This document shows, piece by piece, positions 37,401-50,390 of a DNA stretch of 64,000 bases; the first letter of the stretch is position 1; each line of letters begins with the position of its first letter. Position numbers and translations under genes: made by a program. The stretch is taken from the NCBI GenBank assembly GCA_029204225.1, contig CM055101.1, positions 33,857,683 through 33,921,682 on the forward strand. The letters run 5' to 3'. The notes beneath the pieces were generated by a model. That model did no database searches, was not told the DNA's origin, and worked only from the letters and a program-made list of their open reading frames with translations. This stretch comes from Diphasiastrum complanatum. Taxonomy: Eukaryota > Streptophyta > Lycopodiopsida > Lycopodiales > Lycopodiaceae.

Positions 37401-38012
37401 TCTTTTGATCAAGATCGATCTGACTCATCTGTTGCTTAAGTTTTGTTCTTTCCTCCTCAACTTCTTGGATCTTTCTGTTTATTTCTTCTAGCTGCTTTGC
37501 TTGCCTCTTAGATCTTCTTTTGGCTGATTAACCATTGTAGGTGGTAGTTAGTCTCCGCAAGACACTTGCAATGATCTTTTAGCTGCTTTGGTAAGACTAT
37601 AAAAAACTGGAAAATTCTCAGAAGAATGGTGAACTGATGATAAACAAACAAATGGAAGGTAGGGTGGAGGTGGTGACATCGGTAGATGGTGTGGACGATA
37701 GGCATGAGAATGGACGTAGAAGTATGGCAAGAGGCCGGTTGAAGAAGGAGACTGATTTTCCAATGCTTGTGTTTCTCTTTTCTGAAGGATCTTCGTCGTG
37801 ACTGGGGTACTTCTTCTGATTGAGTCGCTTTAGATTGCCCATCTGTCTTATTAGCCTTGTCGTTTTCATATTTGACTTGTGACCTTGACTGTTGATCTTG
37901 TTGATGTTGTTGCTGGCAGTGTGACTGCTTCAGTGGATCAAGCAGATCCACTCTCCCTCCAAAAAAAAAAAAAAAATTGTTGATGGGGATGTTGTTGCTG
38001 ATAATTGTCCAT
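34487..38012 (-). pseudogene. Gene B2: large unknown protein, Q/P-rich N-terminus, coiled coil, GDL...CLYC segment
   Basis: It starts MDNYQQQHPHQQ at 38012 (minus). In order it has a Q/K/S-rich part, a proline-rich part (HHLPMSPPPPYLPF), and a coiled coil (KQLEEINRKIQEVEEERTKL, about 37500-37400). Then HDVLIVEGEEPRKHPKANGG, a second coiled coil (KEIDQMKIKLNNGRSAYSQL), and after an intron (about 36553-36432) a beta-like region with GACNFTGISRDAYGTIFKII. ERVSITLMNGAL and SENKIWWSVAFEV precede another intron (35758 to about 35690). The end has GIGDFKIEWHLAGDLEFLK, NPCLYC and WGEDHITHYM, and a further exon from 34800 down. Several stops and shifts. The end faintly recalls uncharacterised multi-copy transposon-like proteins, but no family is claimed. 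Confidence 0.45.
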
Positions 38013-38317
38013 GCTCAAGATTGGATCGGCCTGTGGAACACGTAGTTGAAAACACGTTGAACATGTGACTGGACTAAAGATTGAACAAATTTTAACTACA
38101 TTTGTTTCGATCTTGTTGTAATTGATTCAAAGATTAATATGGCAATGAGATGCAGGAATCAACTATGACGTGATATGTACTTCGCAGATTTGGAATATGC
38201 TCAAAAATTTGAAATTCTGTATAAGGTGATTTGAAGATTGATAGAGGAATGACAAGTTATTCTTGAGATACGCTACATGATGTCTCCAGTTCAATGGCTA
38301 TCCTTGATGAACTAAAA
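38013..38317. other. Upstream of gene B2, no gene
   Basis: AT-rich with CACGTAG/CACGTTG elements near 38040. It ends where Copia-E begins (truncated) at about 38318. No feature supported. Confidence 0.5.
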
Positions 38318-39660
38318 ACCCCAAGAATCCATTCAAGAAAGCATTTGTCACATCAAGTTGGAAGAGCTCCCATTTGAAAGAAGTTGCAAGACATATGATT
38401 AATCTAATGGTCACAAGCTTTGCAACAGGTGCAAAGGTTTCATCATAATCTATGCCTTTGACTTGCAAAAAACCTTTTGCTACAAGTCTAGCTTTGTACT
38501 TATGAATGGAACCATCATATATCCATTTACAAGTAAGAGGCTTCTTTCCATAAGGTAAATCAACAAGTTTCCAAGTTTGATTTTCCACTAATGCATCAAA
38601 CTCTACTTGCATAGCTTTCCTCCAATATTGAGACTTATTTTCTTCCTCAAAACTAGTTGGTCCTTCAAGCATAGTAGTCAACAAAGTATAAGAGTTGAGT
38701 AGTTGAGAATCTTCCCTTTGCTCCCCTTTGTCACTATAAGTGAGCCTTGATGGCTCAATCCTTGTCCTTGTTGATCTTCTTGGCACCCTTGGACTTGGAG
38801 TAGGTTCCACTTGGTCTTCATCTTCATGAAGCTCCTCCTCGGCCATAGCATGATCTTCGACAAGTTGAGTGTTGCTAGAAGTCACCTTTCCTTTGGCTTG
38901 GAGAGATTCATCAAAAAGTACATCTCTACTAGCAACCATTTTTTTTGTAATAGGATCATATATCCTATAAGCTTTCTTACTTTCACTATAACCAACAAAG
39001 ATGCCTTTGAAAGAAGTGGCATCTTCCTTTTTCCTTGTTTTTAAAGGAATATGTACATAACAAGTACATCCAAAAACTTTCAAATCACTAAAATTTGGCT
39101 TTTTGCCAAACAATACTTCATAAGGTGTAAGTCCTTCAATGGCACTATTAGTCATTCTATTACAAAGAAAGTTTGCACATAAAATAGCTTCTCCCCAAAA
39201 TGAAATAGAAAGAGCTGCATCTAATCTCATAGCTTTAGCACACTCACATAGTGTCCTATTCTTTCTCTCAGCTACTCCATTTTGTTGTGGAGTATATGTA
39301 CAAGTAAACTCTCTCTTTATGCCATTAGTTTCACAAAACTCTTTCATCCTATTGGAGATGTACTCCCCTCCATTATCACTTCTTAATACTTTCAAGCTAG
39401 TATTAATTTGCTTTTCCACAAGAGTTTTGAACTTTACAAAGGACTCAAAAACTTCACTTTTCTTAGACAAGAGATAAACCCAAGAGTATCTTGATTTATC
39501 ATCAATAAAAGTGACATACATTAGAGCTCCACCATTTGATTCATGTGAAAATGAATGAACATCTGAGTGTATAAGGTCAAGAGGAGAGTTAGATCTTATC
39601 AAAGATCTCTTGAAAGGAAGCTTATGAGATTTGGAGAGTCCACAAGCTTCACAAAGCTTG
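38318..39660 (-). pseudogene. Copia-E pol: integrase and start of RT
   Basis: The integrase core reads [18 protein letters not shown], then [13 protein letters not shown] and [33 protein letters not shown] and an acidic linker ([15 protein letters not shown]) follow. The RT start is [17 protein letters not shown], and the frame ends at [13 protein letters not shown]. Largely open and therefore not very old, with a small in-frame loss after CKWIY. Confidence 0.9.
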
Positions 39661-39665
39661 CCACA

Positions 39666-41072
39666 CTAGGATATGGTTTTGGGAAGTCCTCTTGCTAGCT
39701 CCTTTGTCACCATGGTCTCCATAGCTTTGTCGTTAGGATGGCCTAACCTTTTTTGCCATAATCTCACTTGAGTGAGCTCCTCCCTTGCCATGTTCACACT
39801 TCCAACCATCACATTAGCATCCAATTTGAATAACCTCCCTTGCTTGAAACCACTAGTAATACATCTTTCATCTTTCAAGATAGAACATGCTCCATGCTTG
39901 AAATGTACATCTAATCCACTATCCATAAGTTGTCCTACACTCAACAAGTTCTTTGTAATTAAAGGTACATAAAGAGCATTGTCTAGATCTACTTTTTTAG
40001 ATGATCCTAGACATAAAAGAATGGATCCAGCACCTACAATCTCACATTCTTGATCACTTGCAGTGAAGATAAATCTCTTAGAACTATTGTAAGAAAGTAG
40101 ATTAGAAAAGTAGTCTTTTTGGTGAGTCATGTGAGAGCTTGTCCCACTATCAATCCACCAAGTGTCTTGATTAGATGTTTGTGGTGAGGATATCATCAAA
40201 GATAGATTTCCTTCTTCCTCCTCCTCAAGCACAAGATTTCCTTGATTGTCCTTCTCTTGGGCATTCTTCTTCTTGTAGCACTCGGATGCAAAATGTCCCT
40301 TTTTTCCACAAAAGAAACACTTTAGCTTCTTCTTGTCCTTCTTGCTCTTGCCTTTGGAACTTGATGCTCCATCTTTGTTCTCCATCTCCATGTCTTGAGT
40401 CTTCTTGGATGGAAAATTTTTCTCCTTGCCTTTCAAAGAAAAGTTAGCTTTTTCATCACCATCATTCAAAGATAAGAAACTCATCCTACTTTTGATATGA
40501 AGCATTCTACTCTCCTCACTAACTAGCACACTTTGAAGTTTTTCAATACTAGGAAGTGAATCTTGAATAGCAAAGGTTTTAACAAGATTGGAATAATCAT
40601 CTCCTAATCCATTCAAAATGATTTGAACTAATTCATCATCTTTGATTTTATCATCTATAGAAGACAACTCCTTATCAAAAGATTGGATCCTAAAGACATA
40701 ATTTTGGGCACTTTCACTACTTCCTTTCATGCTTTGAAGGATTTGATTCCTAAGCATGAGTATCCTTGAAGTGTTCTTGGATCCATAAATGGCTTTTAAT
40801 GAATCTCATGCCTCTTTGGATGTGGTACAAGATGAGATTTCTTTCAAAAGTTCATTACTTACATTCATTTTTACGCAGTGTAATGCAACTCTACATCTCT
40901 TTTTGTACTTAGCCAGTTCAACTCCTCCTTGAGGTTCTACTTCCACCTCAAGTACTATGTCATAAAGATCATGAAGTACAAGCGAAGACTCCATTCGAAC
41001 TATCCAAGTAGCATAATTAGTGGATGTAAGTCTTTCACTAGCTTCAAGCAAAAAACCACCCATTGATGCCAT
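39666..41072 (-). pseudogene. Copia-E gag and protease
   Basis: Gag starts MASMGGFLLEASERLTSTNY at 41072. A stop after TTSKEA near 40806 separates it from the frame that resumes at LRNQILQSMKGSSESAQNYV. The zinc knuckle is CFFCGKKGHFASEC and the protease is WWIDSGTSSHMT. The integrase zinc region (QKRLGHPNDKAME) is followed by a stop at about 39666. Confidence 0.9.
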
Positions 41073-41162
41073 TTTTGAATGTGAAAAAGCACTAGAAACT
41101 CTTATGGTTTCTCTAAGAGATCTGAACCTAAAGTCTTTTAGCAATTTAGAAAGCTTATAGAC

Positions 41163-41674
41163 TTAATCCTATCACTCATGAACCAATCTAGAATGATGGA
41201 AATTTAGATTCTAGTCTCAAACTTGCAAAATCACTCCTTAATCTATGATTTTTAGCAATTTCTCTCTTCAACCTCAACATACACTCAAAAAATCAGAGAA
41301 GATCAATTAGTGCACCTAATTCAAGCTTCAATTTTCATTTTTTGGCTGATCTAATCCAAGAACTAATCAAGGGATGAGATTCACTATAGAAAATGCTTGA
41401 TTTTGCACCAAAAATCACGCAAATTGGGTATGTGAGTCGAATTTTATAAATTTTTGAAATTTCTCAGTCAAAACCAGAGTTGTAGGGCCTCACACATGTG
41501 AAAAGAGTTCCTACAGCCCACAACAAGATCTGGACCAAAAATTTTGAGGATAGCTATCAAATCCAACTCGCTATAGAAAATTTGACTAGTTTCCAAAAAA
41601 CTGCTAATTTTGGCTTTGATTTGGATTAACCCTATCAATTTCAACAAAACCTCTTGTACTAGGCTCTGATACCA
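41163..41674 (-). other. Copia-E leader and primer-binding site
   Basis: TGGTATCAGAGC on the minus strand at 41663-41674. The leader (41160-41660) closely matches 17930-18430 and 22970-23461, tying Copia-E to the LARDs. Confidence 0.85.
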
Positions 41675-42507
41675 TGTACAAAAAGTACAAAAAGGACCAA
41701 AAGTGGATCCTAATCTGATCCTCAAGAGGGATTGGTTGTCAGATTACTTGATCTATCAATCTACTTGAGATTAAGATCAATCTAGATCAATTCTAGACAC
41801 AAAATCCTAACAAGAACAATCATTTATTGAAGGTAGGTGTACTTTCTGGTTTCACACGTGTGAAACATTGTCTGAGTACAGACTCCAACCTGAAAATCAA
41901 GTACACATTGATAGAACCTCAAAACAATCAAAACAAATGTAAACAAATGGAGAGAATCACTCAAAATCGTTTCCACAACCAAGATTGGTGTCTCACAATG
42001 ATTATGGCCAAATGTGACTCAATATATACAATAAGTGAGAGCTCATGGTACTGATCATCCCTTTGATCCCACATGTGTGAAGGTGCTTTGTCATATGATG
42101 ATTCATCATGCAAAATTGACACTTGGACAAAACTTTCTATTTTGAGCACTTTTGGTCCATTTTCCTTCTATATGGAGATCTACATGAAAATCTTCTAGAA
42201 GTCAAAATTTGTCTACTTCAGCTTATTCCACACATGTGAGCTGTCCTCTACACATGGGATGTGACACCTAACCAAAGGATGTGGCTCATGCAATCAATAG
42301 ATTGATGCCATGTGTCATATGTCTAGAAAACTAGTTTTTGGCCTTTTTAGCCACTAGAACTTGAATTAAATCATATGTACAACATATATGATTATGGTAC
42401 ATGACAAGTACACTATTTTCACACGTGGGAACAGGCTCCACACATGTGTAATCATCCTATATACAAGATTTTTGGCCACTACCAAGCTTATTTTTGCATT
42501 TTTCACA
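41675..42507 (-). repeat. Copia-E 5' LTR (833 bp)
   Basis: Plus-strand ends TGTACAAAAAGTAC and GCATTTTTCACA. The same length and sequence family as the LARD1 LTRs. Confidence 0.92.
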
Positions 42508-42509
42508 TT

Positions 42510-44932
42510 AACGTGCTAACAGTGTATGCTAAATATGGTCTAGTACACAACATTGCATACATCAAAGATCCTATTAGTGAATGATAAAGGTACTCCGCTA
42601 TGTTGAGTACTTCACTATCAGAATCAGCACCAGTAGGTTTAGTCAATACTATATTTGGATCCATTGGAGTATCAATTGGTATGCAATTTGACATATGAAA
42701 TTTTTCTAAAATGCCTTTTAGATATGCCTGTTGGCTAAGATAGATCTTCTTTTGAGGCCTATTTCTAGTAATGTGAATTCCTAGCAAAGAATGGACAGCT
42801 CCTAAATCAATCATGTCAAATTCCTTTGACATATCACTCTTAGTAGTGTGCAAAAGAGAAGTGTCGTTAGACAAAATAAATGCATCATCTACGTAAAGAG
42901 CTATATGAACTGAATTGGTGCCTATATGCTTCGAATAAACATTATAATTTGTTTGCAAATCCCAATTGAATGAGATAAGAGTTGATTCTATCGAATCATG
43001 CTCTTGCGGCCTATTTTAGATCGTAGATTGCTTTGTGCAGCTTGCACACTTTGTGCTCTTGGCCTTTGACTTCAAATCCTTCCGGTTGGAAGATATATAG
43101 CTCCTCTTTGACGTTGTCATTGAGAAATGTTGTCTTCACATCCATTTGGTGCATTTCGAGGTCTTCTACGACTGCTAACGCAATTAAATTCCCGATTGAC
43201 TGTATCTTGATGACAGGACTAAAAATTTCTTGATAATTCACTCCTTGGACTTGAGTGAATCCTTTAGCCACCAGTTCTACTTTCCATTTAGCAATGGAAC
43301 CATCAGAGTTAATCTCACACTTGTTGTCTACAACTCTCTTGTGAGTGAGGAAGTCGACCAGTGTCTAGGTCTGGTTCGTCAAAAGTGAGTTGTACTCGTT
43401 TTCCATAGCTTTTTGCCACTTCACAGCATCCTTGGAGTTAATTACTTCGGCTAGCCTCTCTGGTTCTTCTGATGAAGTCCAGAATGATTGAGGTATACCT
43501 CTCAAGAACTGTCCGAGTCCATGAGGATCTGCGGACGTTTGGTTGACCAGGATGCGATGATGCTTCTTCTTGAATTACTCCAGATCTGCTAGAGCTGGCT
43601 TGGTCTGGTCTGATGATAGGTATTGTCAGCTGCTCGGCTTCTATAGCTGTAGCTACAAGTCCTGTAGAAGGAGCATCAATGTTGGAAGAATCCATGCTAT
43701 GTAAAATAGGATGAAATGACATAGCATCGTTTATCGATGGTTGTTTGAAATCATAGTATGTATGTTCTTGAAATATTACATCCCTAGAGACAAATACTAC
43801 ATTGGTGGATGGATTATAAACTTTATAAGCTTTATGTTCATCAGGATAGCCAATGAAAATACATTTATTTGTCCTATGATCAAGCTTTTTTCTAATCTAT
43901 TTAGGAATGTGAAGAAAACATATACAACCAAAGATTTTTAAATGGCTGACACTAGGCTTGTGCCCATGCCAAACTTCATGAGGAGTTTTGTTGTTGATGC
44001 TGGATCTGTTCTACACGTAACAAGCTGTGGCAGTAGCTTTTGCCCAGAACTTTGTAGGTAGGTGTGCTTGATGTAGCATGGATCTGGCTAAGTTGAGAAG
44101 AGTTCGATTCTTCCTTTCTACAATCTCGTTTTGTTGAGGTGAATAGGAAGTGGTGAAGTGTCTTCTAATGCCATGTTCAGCCATGTAGTCGGACATCTCA
44201 TTAGAGAGGTATTCGCCACCACCATCAGTTCGGAGTGCCTTCACTTTTGTGGATGTTTGTGTCTCAACCATGGCCTTGAATCTCTTGAAGCATTCAAAGG
44301 CTTCAAATTTGTGCTTAATGAACATGACTGTAGACCTTCTAAAATAATCATCTATGAAAGTGACAAAATAGATTGCATCTCCAATGGACAGAGTTGGCAT
44401 TGGACCACAAAGACCACTACGTACAAGATCCAATACATGCTTTGTTTTACAATGCATATAGGAAAGTGAGCTTGTATTCACGTGTCCAAATCAACTATGC
44501 CACAGAATAGCATTATTGTTTACATTTTCATTAGAGATACTAGCTAATGCAACTGAATTAGAGAGTATATAAAAGATTTTCGACTCTAGTGCATGTAGTT
44601 AGAGTAGTATCTTTCTCAAATATTGTACACTGCTCAGATGAGAAAGTAATAGTGTAGCCCTCATTAGTTATCTTAGAGACTGATAACAGGTTCTTTTATA
44701 GTTGAGAAGGACGTTGGAAGTACAATAGAAAGATCTTTTTATAAAATGATCTCACTGTTCCTTTTCCTTCCATGTGTATGGTGCTTGAATCTCCGAGGTA
44801 GATGAATTGATCTCTGTTGTAAGCTGCATACTCGGTAAACCATTCCTTGCAAGAGGTCATGTGTTGGATAGCGCCATTGTCCAGGTACCAACTATCACAG
44901 TCTTCATTGTTGTTGCTATAAGCCATTAACAA
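42510..44932 (-). pseudogene. Copia-F pol
   Basis: Protease CDSWYLDNGAIQHMTSCKEW, with Ser to Asn in the DSGA site. The integrase reads LDLVRSGLCGPM, then RTDGGGEYLSNEM and SYSPQQNEIVERKNRT. RT includes KGFTQVQGVNYQEIFSPV and MDVKTTFLNDNV, then YVDDAFILSND and SLMYAMLCTRPYLAYTVS. It ends at 42510. Spread over five frames with stops, inactive. Confidence 0.88.
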
Positions 44933-45793
44933 ATGTGTATCTTGCTCCTTGAATTCCGACGTGTTGGAGGAGTTTGGTTGCTACTGTTGTTGCTTCTTCT
45001 CCTCGTTGTAGATCCGGATACGACACTCCTTGATGTTGTGATTGGCTCTCTTGCAATATCTACAAAAAAGTTTCTTTCGTGATCCACTATTCTCACCTTG
45101 AGTATGAGGCTTCTGTTGTTACTGCTTCACTTGATTCTTACGCTTGGAGTAGTCTTTCTTCTTGGTGTATAGAGCCATGGATTTGTCTTTGATAGACAGG
45201 CTGCTAGTCTTTCCCTACATTTTTTCTTGAAGTAGGTGACCAATCACCTTTTGAAGAGTGAGATTGGGTTGTGTGGAGATCATCACCACAAAGTGCTCAT
45301 ATGACTTTGGAAGAGAAGAAAGCAAGGTCATGACAGCATCATCATCTTGAATAGAACATCCTACAGCTGATAACTAATCCAATAAAGACTTGAAGATGTG
45401 GATGTGAGAAGTGATGGCAGTAGAATCAGAAATGCTAAGAGTAAAGAACTTTCTTCTAAGATGTAATCTAGTGGTTACATCATGAGTCTCATAGAGATTT
45501 GATAACAAATCTAATGCATCCTTGGAGGTTTTGCATGTGGTAAGATGGGATATTTGGGAGTCAGCTAGATTGAGTGTGATGCATGCTAAGGCTTTTTGAT
45601 CTTTGATTTTTCATGCCTTCACTTGATCACCATCTTCAGGTTTCAGATCAGCACCTTCAACATCCCAAAGATCTCTATCTATCAACATCATCCGGAGTTT
45701 TAACTTCCAGATGTAGAAGTCAGAACCATTGAACCTGTCAATGATTCTAGCTTCGCTGGATGATGAAGACGAAGAGCTACCTATATGAGACAT
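44933..45793 (-). pseudogene. Copia-F gag
   Basis: Starts MSHIGSSSSSSSSEARIIDR at 45793, then FNGSDFYIWKLKLRMMLIDR, typical for copia gag. A zinc knuckle with cysteines (CRYCKRANHNIKEC type) is near 45050. Several stops. Confidence 0.75.
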
Positions 45794-45846
45794 ACTAACA
45801 ATAATACAAATAGAACACACTTAATCTCTTGGTTTATATGAGCTAC

Positions 45847-47297
45847 GCTCTGATACCAATCTAATGGGGCAAGGGAGTGCGAAGAACGTGAACGGAGAAG
45901 AGAGCAGGAATCTTGCGGAACAGCTCTCCCATTACAATCAGCTGCTAGATGCAAAAACATTCTAATAGAAAGCTTATGCTAAGTATAATCATAGCTTTAA
46001 GTGTTCTAGTTGCCCAACAAGATCTTAAAAATTAGTTCATACTCAAAAAAAACGAGAGTACAGTCCACCGAAGAGATTACAAATGGTTTGTGTGTATGTG
46101 ATATTACTGGAAATCAGATTCAATGTGAAGTTTAGTTCTAAGATAGATTGAAATAGCAGTGTGATAGTGCAAGGTCCTCAAGCGTCAAAGACAACCATCG
46201 TCTGATCAAAAACTGAGTCGTAGATGTCCGTGTTCTGATCAGAGTGAGTGAACAAATGTTATCAAACAACAATAAAATGCATTCAATCACAACAAGCATT
46301 CATCTATATTATACATAGATAGAAAAGCATGTTGCTGCAATATTACACTGAAGCACAATAAAATAGCAATTACAATAAAATGGTAGCATAACTGGGAGGC
46401 TCAAATAATACGTCTCATGGACGGAGCTTATCAAGTAATCTGTGCTGAGATGATCTAGTTATAGATTGCATCCATTATTAACTACATTAAATGTTTGTCA
46501 CCTAATTAAATAAGCCCTTGTACTTAAAAGTATATGGCTTTTGTGACAATTGTACATAGTGTATACTATCAACGAGGAATGTTGAGGCAGACGAGGACGT
46601 CGCAAATTCTTTCACTTTACATTCTACGTGAAGTGGTTTTCTCTCACTTCGCGAATTTCGGGAAGTGGCTGGGAATGTTTCTCGTTCAAAATAGACGACC
46701 TTGGCTTTTTCTGTCTTTGGATTTTTCGCGAAAAAGTTGAAGGTGCCCTAAATAGTTCAAGTCTTGAAGTAGATGACCTTCAAAAATTTTCTCTCTCTTT
46801 GCATTTCATGAAAAAGCCGAAGGTGCCCTAAAATGGTTGAACTTTGAATTGTGCCTAAGTGTCGCATTTCGGAAAAATGTGAAAAAAGATGAAGCTATTG
46901 TAAAATAGTTTAAACTGTTGAACTATGCTAGTTTCGCATTTCAGGAAAATGCGCAAAAGCCGACATTGTGGAAAACATAGTTCATTTTTATAGACTATCG
47001 TGACACTTAGAGTATTTTTGCAGACTGTCGCGACACTTAGAGTATTTCTACAGACTGTTGTGAAAGTAATGTATTTCTACAAACTTGTTCTAAATGTCAA
47101 TCTCTTGGAAGTCCTTGAAGATGGCCAAGTCTTCAATGACTTCAAATTGTTGAACTTAACATCTGAACTTGAAATTATGATAGGATTGGATACCCTTTGC
47201 TGGAGATCAGCCGAAATCTCGTTGTAGACGTTCTTCAAATAGATTGGTTGTCTAAGTTGTAATTCCAAGGAGACAACTGTGGGCTTAATTTCCAACA
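45847..47297 (-). repeat. Copia-F primer site and putative 5' LTR (about 1.43 kb)
   Basis: TGGTATCAGAGC on the minus strand at 45847-45858, then six bases, then a stretch ending CTTGCCCCA. The putative LTR start on the minus strand is TGTTGGAAATTAAGCC at 47297, a usual copia beginning. The LTR length is inferred from these two edges, as no second copy exists here. It contains diverged internal repeats (GAAGGTGCCCTAAA near 46738 and 46818). Confidence 0.6.
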
Positions 47298-48178
<881 letters not shown>

Positions 48179-49358
48179 TGTTGGATTATTCTCCGTCTCA
48201 ACAATCGTCTAATCGGTTTTAATCTTCATCCACTATTTATCCAGTTCTATAGATTTCCCTGTGTGTTTACACAGTCTGCAGAATTACACAGAGTTTAACG
48301 ACAGTGTCACATTTTTCGCCTGACAGACATCTCATGTAAAAATGCAGTGTCACCTTTCTCGCATTTTTTGCTTGTCAAGAATCTCGTGTAAAAATGCAGT
48401 GTCGTCTTTTTCGCATTTTTCGCCTGTCAAGAATCTCGTGTAAAAATGCAGTGTCGCCTTTTTCGAAGGGCCTCAAATATTGAAAAAATGACTATGGCAA
48501 AGTGAGGGGCAACCCTAAATGAGATTTAAGGGCACCTTCTGCTTTTTCGCCATTTTGCAAAAAAATTGACAGTGTCGCTTGTGGTTGTTTTAGTTTATTT
48601 ATGCAGAGCTATAGTTTTGGTTCATTTATGCAGACAAAACGTTTATGACCAATTTCATCGCTTATCAGCAATCAATGCCGTGGACCAAATGGATGCCAGC
48701 GGATCACCAACAACTAGCAATCGCAATTGACGACCTAATTTCTTAGTATAAATAGCTGTTCATTTTCATACAGATTAATTGATTGAAAATCAGAATTATC
48801 AGAAGCGTTTGAATAGTTAGCTCTCTCTCTCAAGCCTGCAAGCTTGAACACTCCTGAGCATTCTAGCTCACTTCTTAGAGTTGTTTTAGAGATTGCTATT
48901 GCATTATTGCTCATCAGCATTGCGCATTAATTCATACTTTTATTTTAGCCGCTCGGAGATAGCATAGAGTACACGGCTTTGATTAGTACCCTATTGTACT
49001 CATTTACTTTTGTTTCGTTTTTGAATCAATACTATTCCTTATTGCGTTCAGTTTTGTCTCAGACTATATGCGTTTTTGTATTTCTTCGCGACTAATTATT
49101 TGTCGGATAATCTTCAATGCTTAATTGTTTGGCTATGCAATCACTATAGTATTGATGATTTCAAAGTTAGTTACTATAAGTTCAAACGTGATATCTATCA
49201 CTATTGTCTTATTTGAAATTGATAGGCATAGTCATGCATTGGAAAGATGAAGATAGTTTATTCTGCCATGCACGAAAGGTTTTCTTCTAGACACACAAAT
49301 TATTTTCATTTGTTTCTTTTCGAGCTAGACCTATCTTCTGCCCATACCACTTCCGACA
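48179..49358 (+). repeat. Copia-G 5' LTR (1180 bp)
   Basis: Starts TGTTGGATTATTCTCC and ends CTTCCGACA, with the primer site TGGTATCAGAACG next. The flank before it is GTGCA. Contains 3-4 tandem units of about 57 bp at 48300-48470. Confidence 0.93.
48300..48470 (+). repeat. Tandem units of about 57 bp in Copia-G 5' LTR
   Basis: Units with AAAAATGCAGTGTCGYCTTT and CGCATTTTTCGCCTGTCA. The 3' LTR has the same array (54105-54270), while Copia-B LTRs have fewer units. Confidence 0.85.
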
Positions 49359-49564
49359 TGGTATCAGAACGAAATCATTATTCTTTATCTGATTCCAATA
49401 TGATATTAGAGCAAAAGCTCTAATACTTCATATCTTTTGCAATATCAAGTTGATATCATACTCTTCAGTTCTTTTCAACCCTTCAGTATCAGAGAATTGA
49501 TTTTCTTATTGTTGGCATTACCACATCTTAGCATCATTGATACAATCGACAGACTAAGTTCCAG

Positions 49565-50390
49565 ATGGATTCTCAAAGTAAAGCCGGTCTTATCGCAGAC
49601 AAGCTGAATGGATCCAATTATCATTTGTGGAAATTTAAGATGAAGACCTTGTTAATCACCAGCGAATTATGGGATGCTGTCACAGGCACAAAGGTAAAAC
49701 TTGAAGACGACGACTCAAAGTAGAAATCGAAGGATGGTAAAGCTTTTGCGCTTATTCTCCTCAATATATCAAATACACAGACTGGACACATAGTTGAAGC
49801 TAAAACATTTAGAGACGTTTGAGACATTTTGAACTCACTATATGACGTGAGGGATGTAACTACTAAGTTACATCTACAAAGGAAATTCTTCACATTCAAA
49901 ATGTCTACTGGTGATTTTCTTCAGAGTCACATTAACCAGTTTAAGAATCTTTTGCAACAGATGACCGATGTCGGATCAGTCATAGACGATCAAGACGCAA
50001 TTATGGCATTGCTTTCAAGCTTGCCCTCTACATATGAGAACTGGGTGATGATCATATCGACACACTCAGATTTAACTCTTACCAGAGTTATCACTATGTT
50101 GCTACAAGAAGACAATCGAAGAAGTCAAGACACTTTGTCTACTTCTTCCTCTTAGGCTCTATTTGTAACAAAGGCTCGAAGCGACAGAAGCAAAAAAGCT
50201 CCAAGAAGGCTGCAACGAATTAGAAACACACTCAAGGTCAAGAACAATCATCGAATCCACAATCGAAGAAGAAGGTGTTTTGTAGGTATTGCAAGTGCAA
50301 TAACCATGAGATCAAGGATTGCCGAATTCTCCAAGCAAAGAACGCAGCCAAGCAACCTGATCAACAAGCAAACACAGTCTCATCATCTAC
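49565..50390 (+). pseudogene. Copia-G gag
   Basis: MDSQSKAGLIADKLNGSNYH at 49565, then WKFKMKTLLITSELWDAV. The gag core runs LYDVRDVTTKLHLQRKFFTF, HINQFKNLLQQMTDVG, LSSLPSTYENWV. The knuckle is CRYCKCNNHEIKDC at about 50284. Stops at about 49722, 49822 and 50154. Confidence 0.88.

Larger units (their letters stand above)
38318..42507 (-). mobile_element. Copia-E: autonomous-type copia element, 3' part lost
   Basis: A minus-strand element: 5' LTR 41675-42507, primer site 41663-41674, gag-pol down to the RT motif TNAFLNGFL at about 38318, where it stops abruptly. The rest of RT, RNase H and the 3' LTR are missing. LTR and leader belong to the LARD family, and the pol is homologous to Copia-C. 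It borders Copia-F RT directly at 42508 and probably inserted into it. Confidence 0.88.
42508..47297 (-). mobile_element. Copia-F: copia element, 3' end lost at Copia-E
   Basis: Minus strand: a putative 5' LTR 45865-47297, primer site 45847-45858, gag from 45793, protease near 44900, integrase 44011-44500 and RT down to 42510. The RT breaks off at the Copia-E LTR. Many stops and shifts. A different lineage from Copia-C/E (poly-Ser gag start, HYSPQ-type integrase). Confidence 0.85.

Noticed and set aside
32929-38012. Genes B and B2 as an endogenous viral insertion
   Set aside because: They have GT-AG introns and no recognisable viral hallmark protein. A transposon or host origin is simpler.
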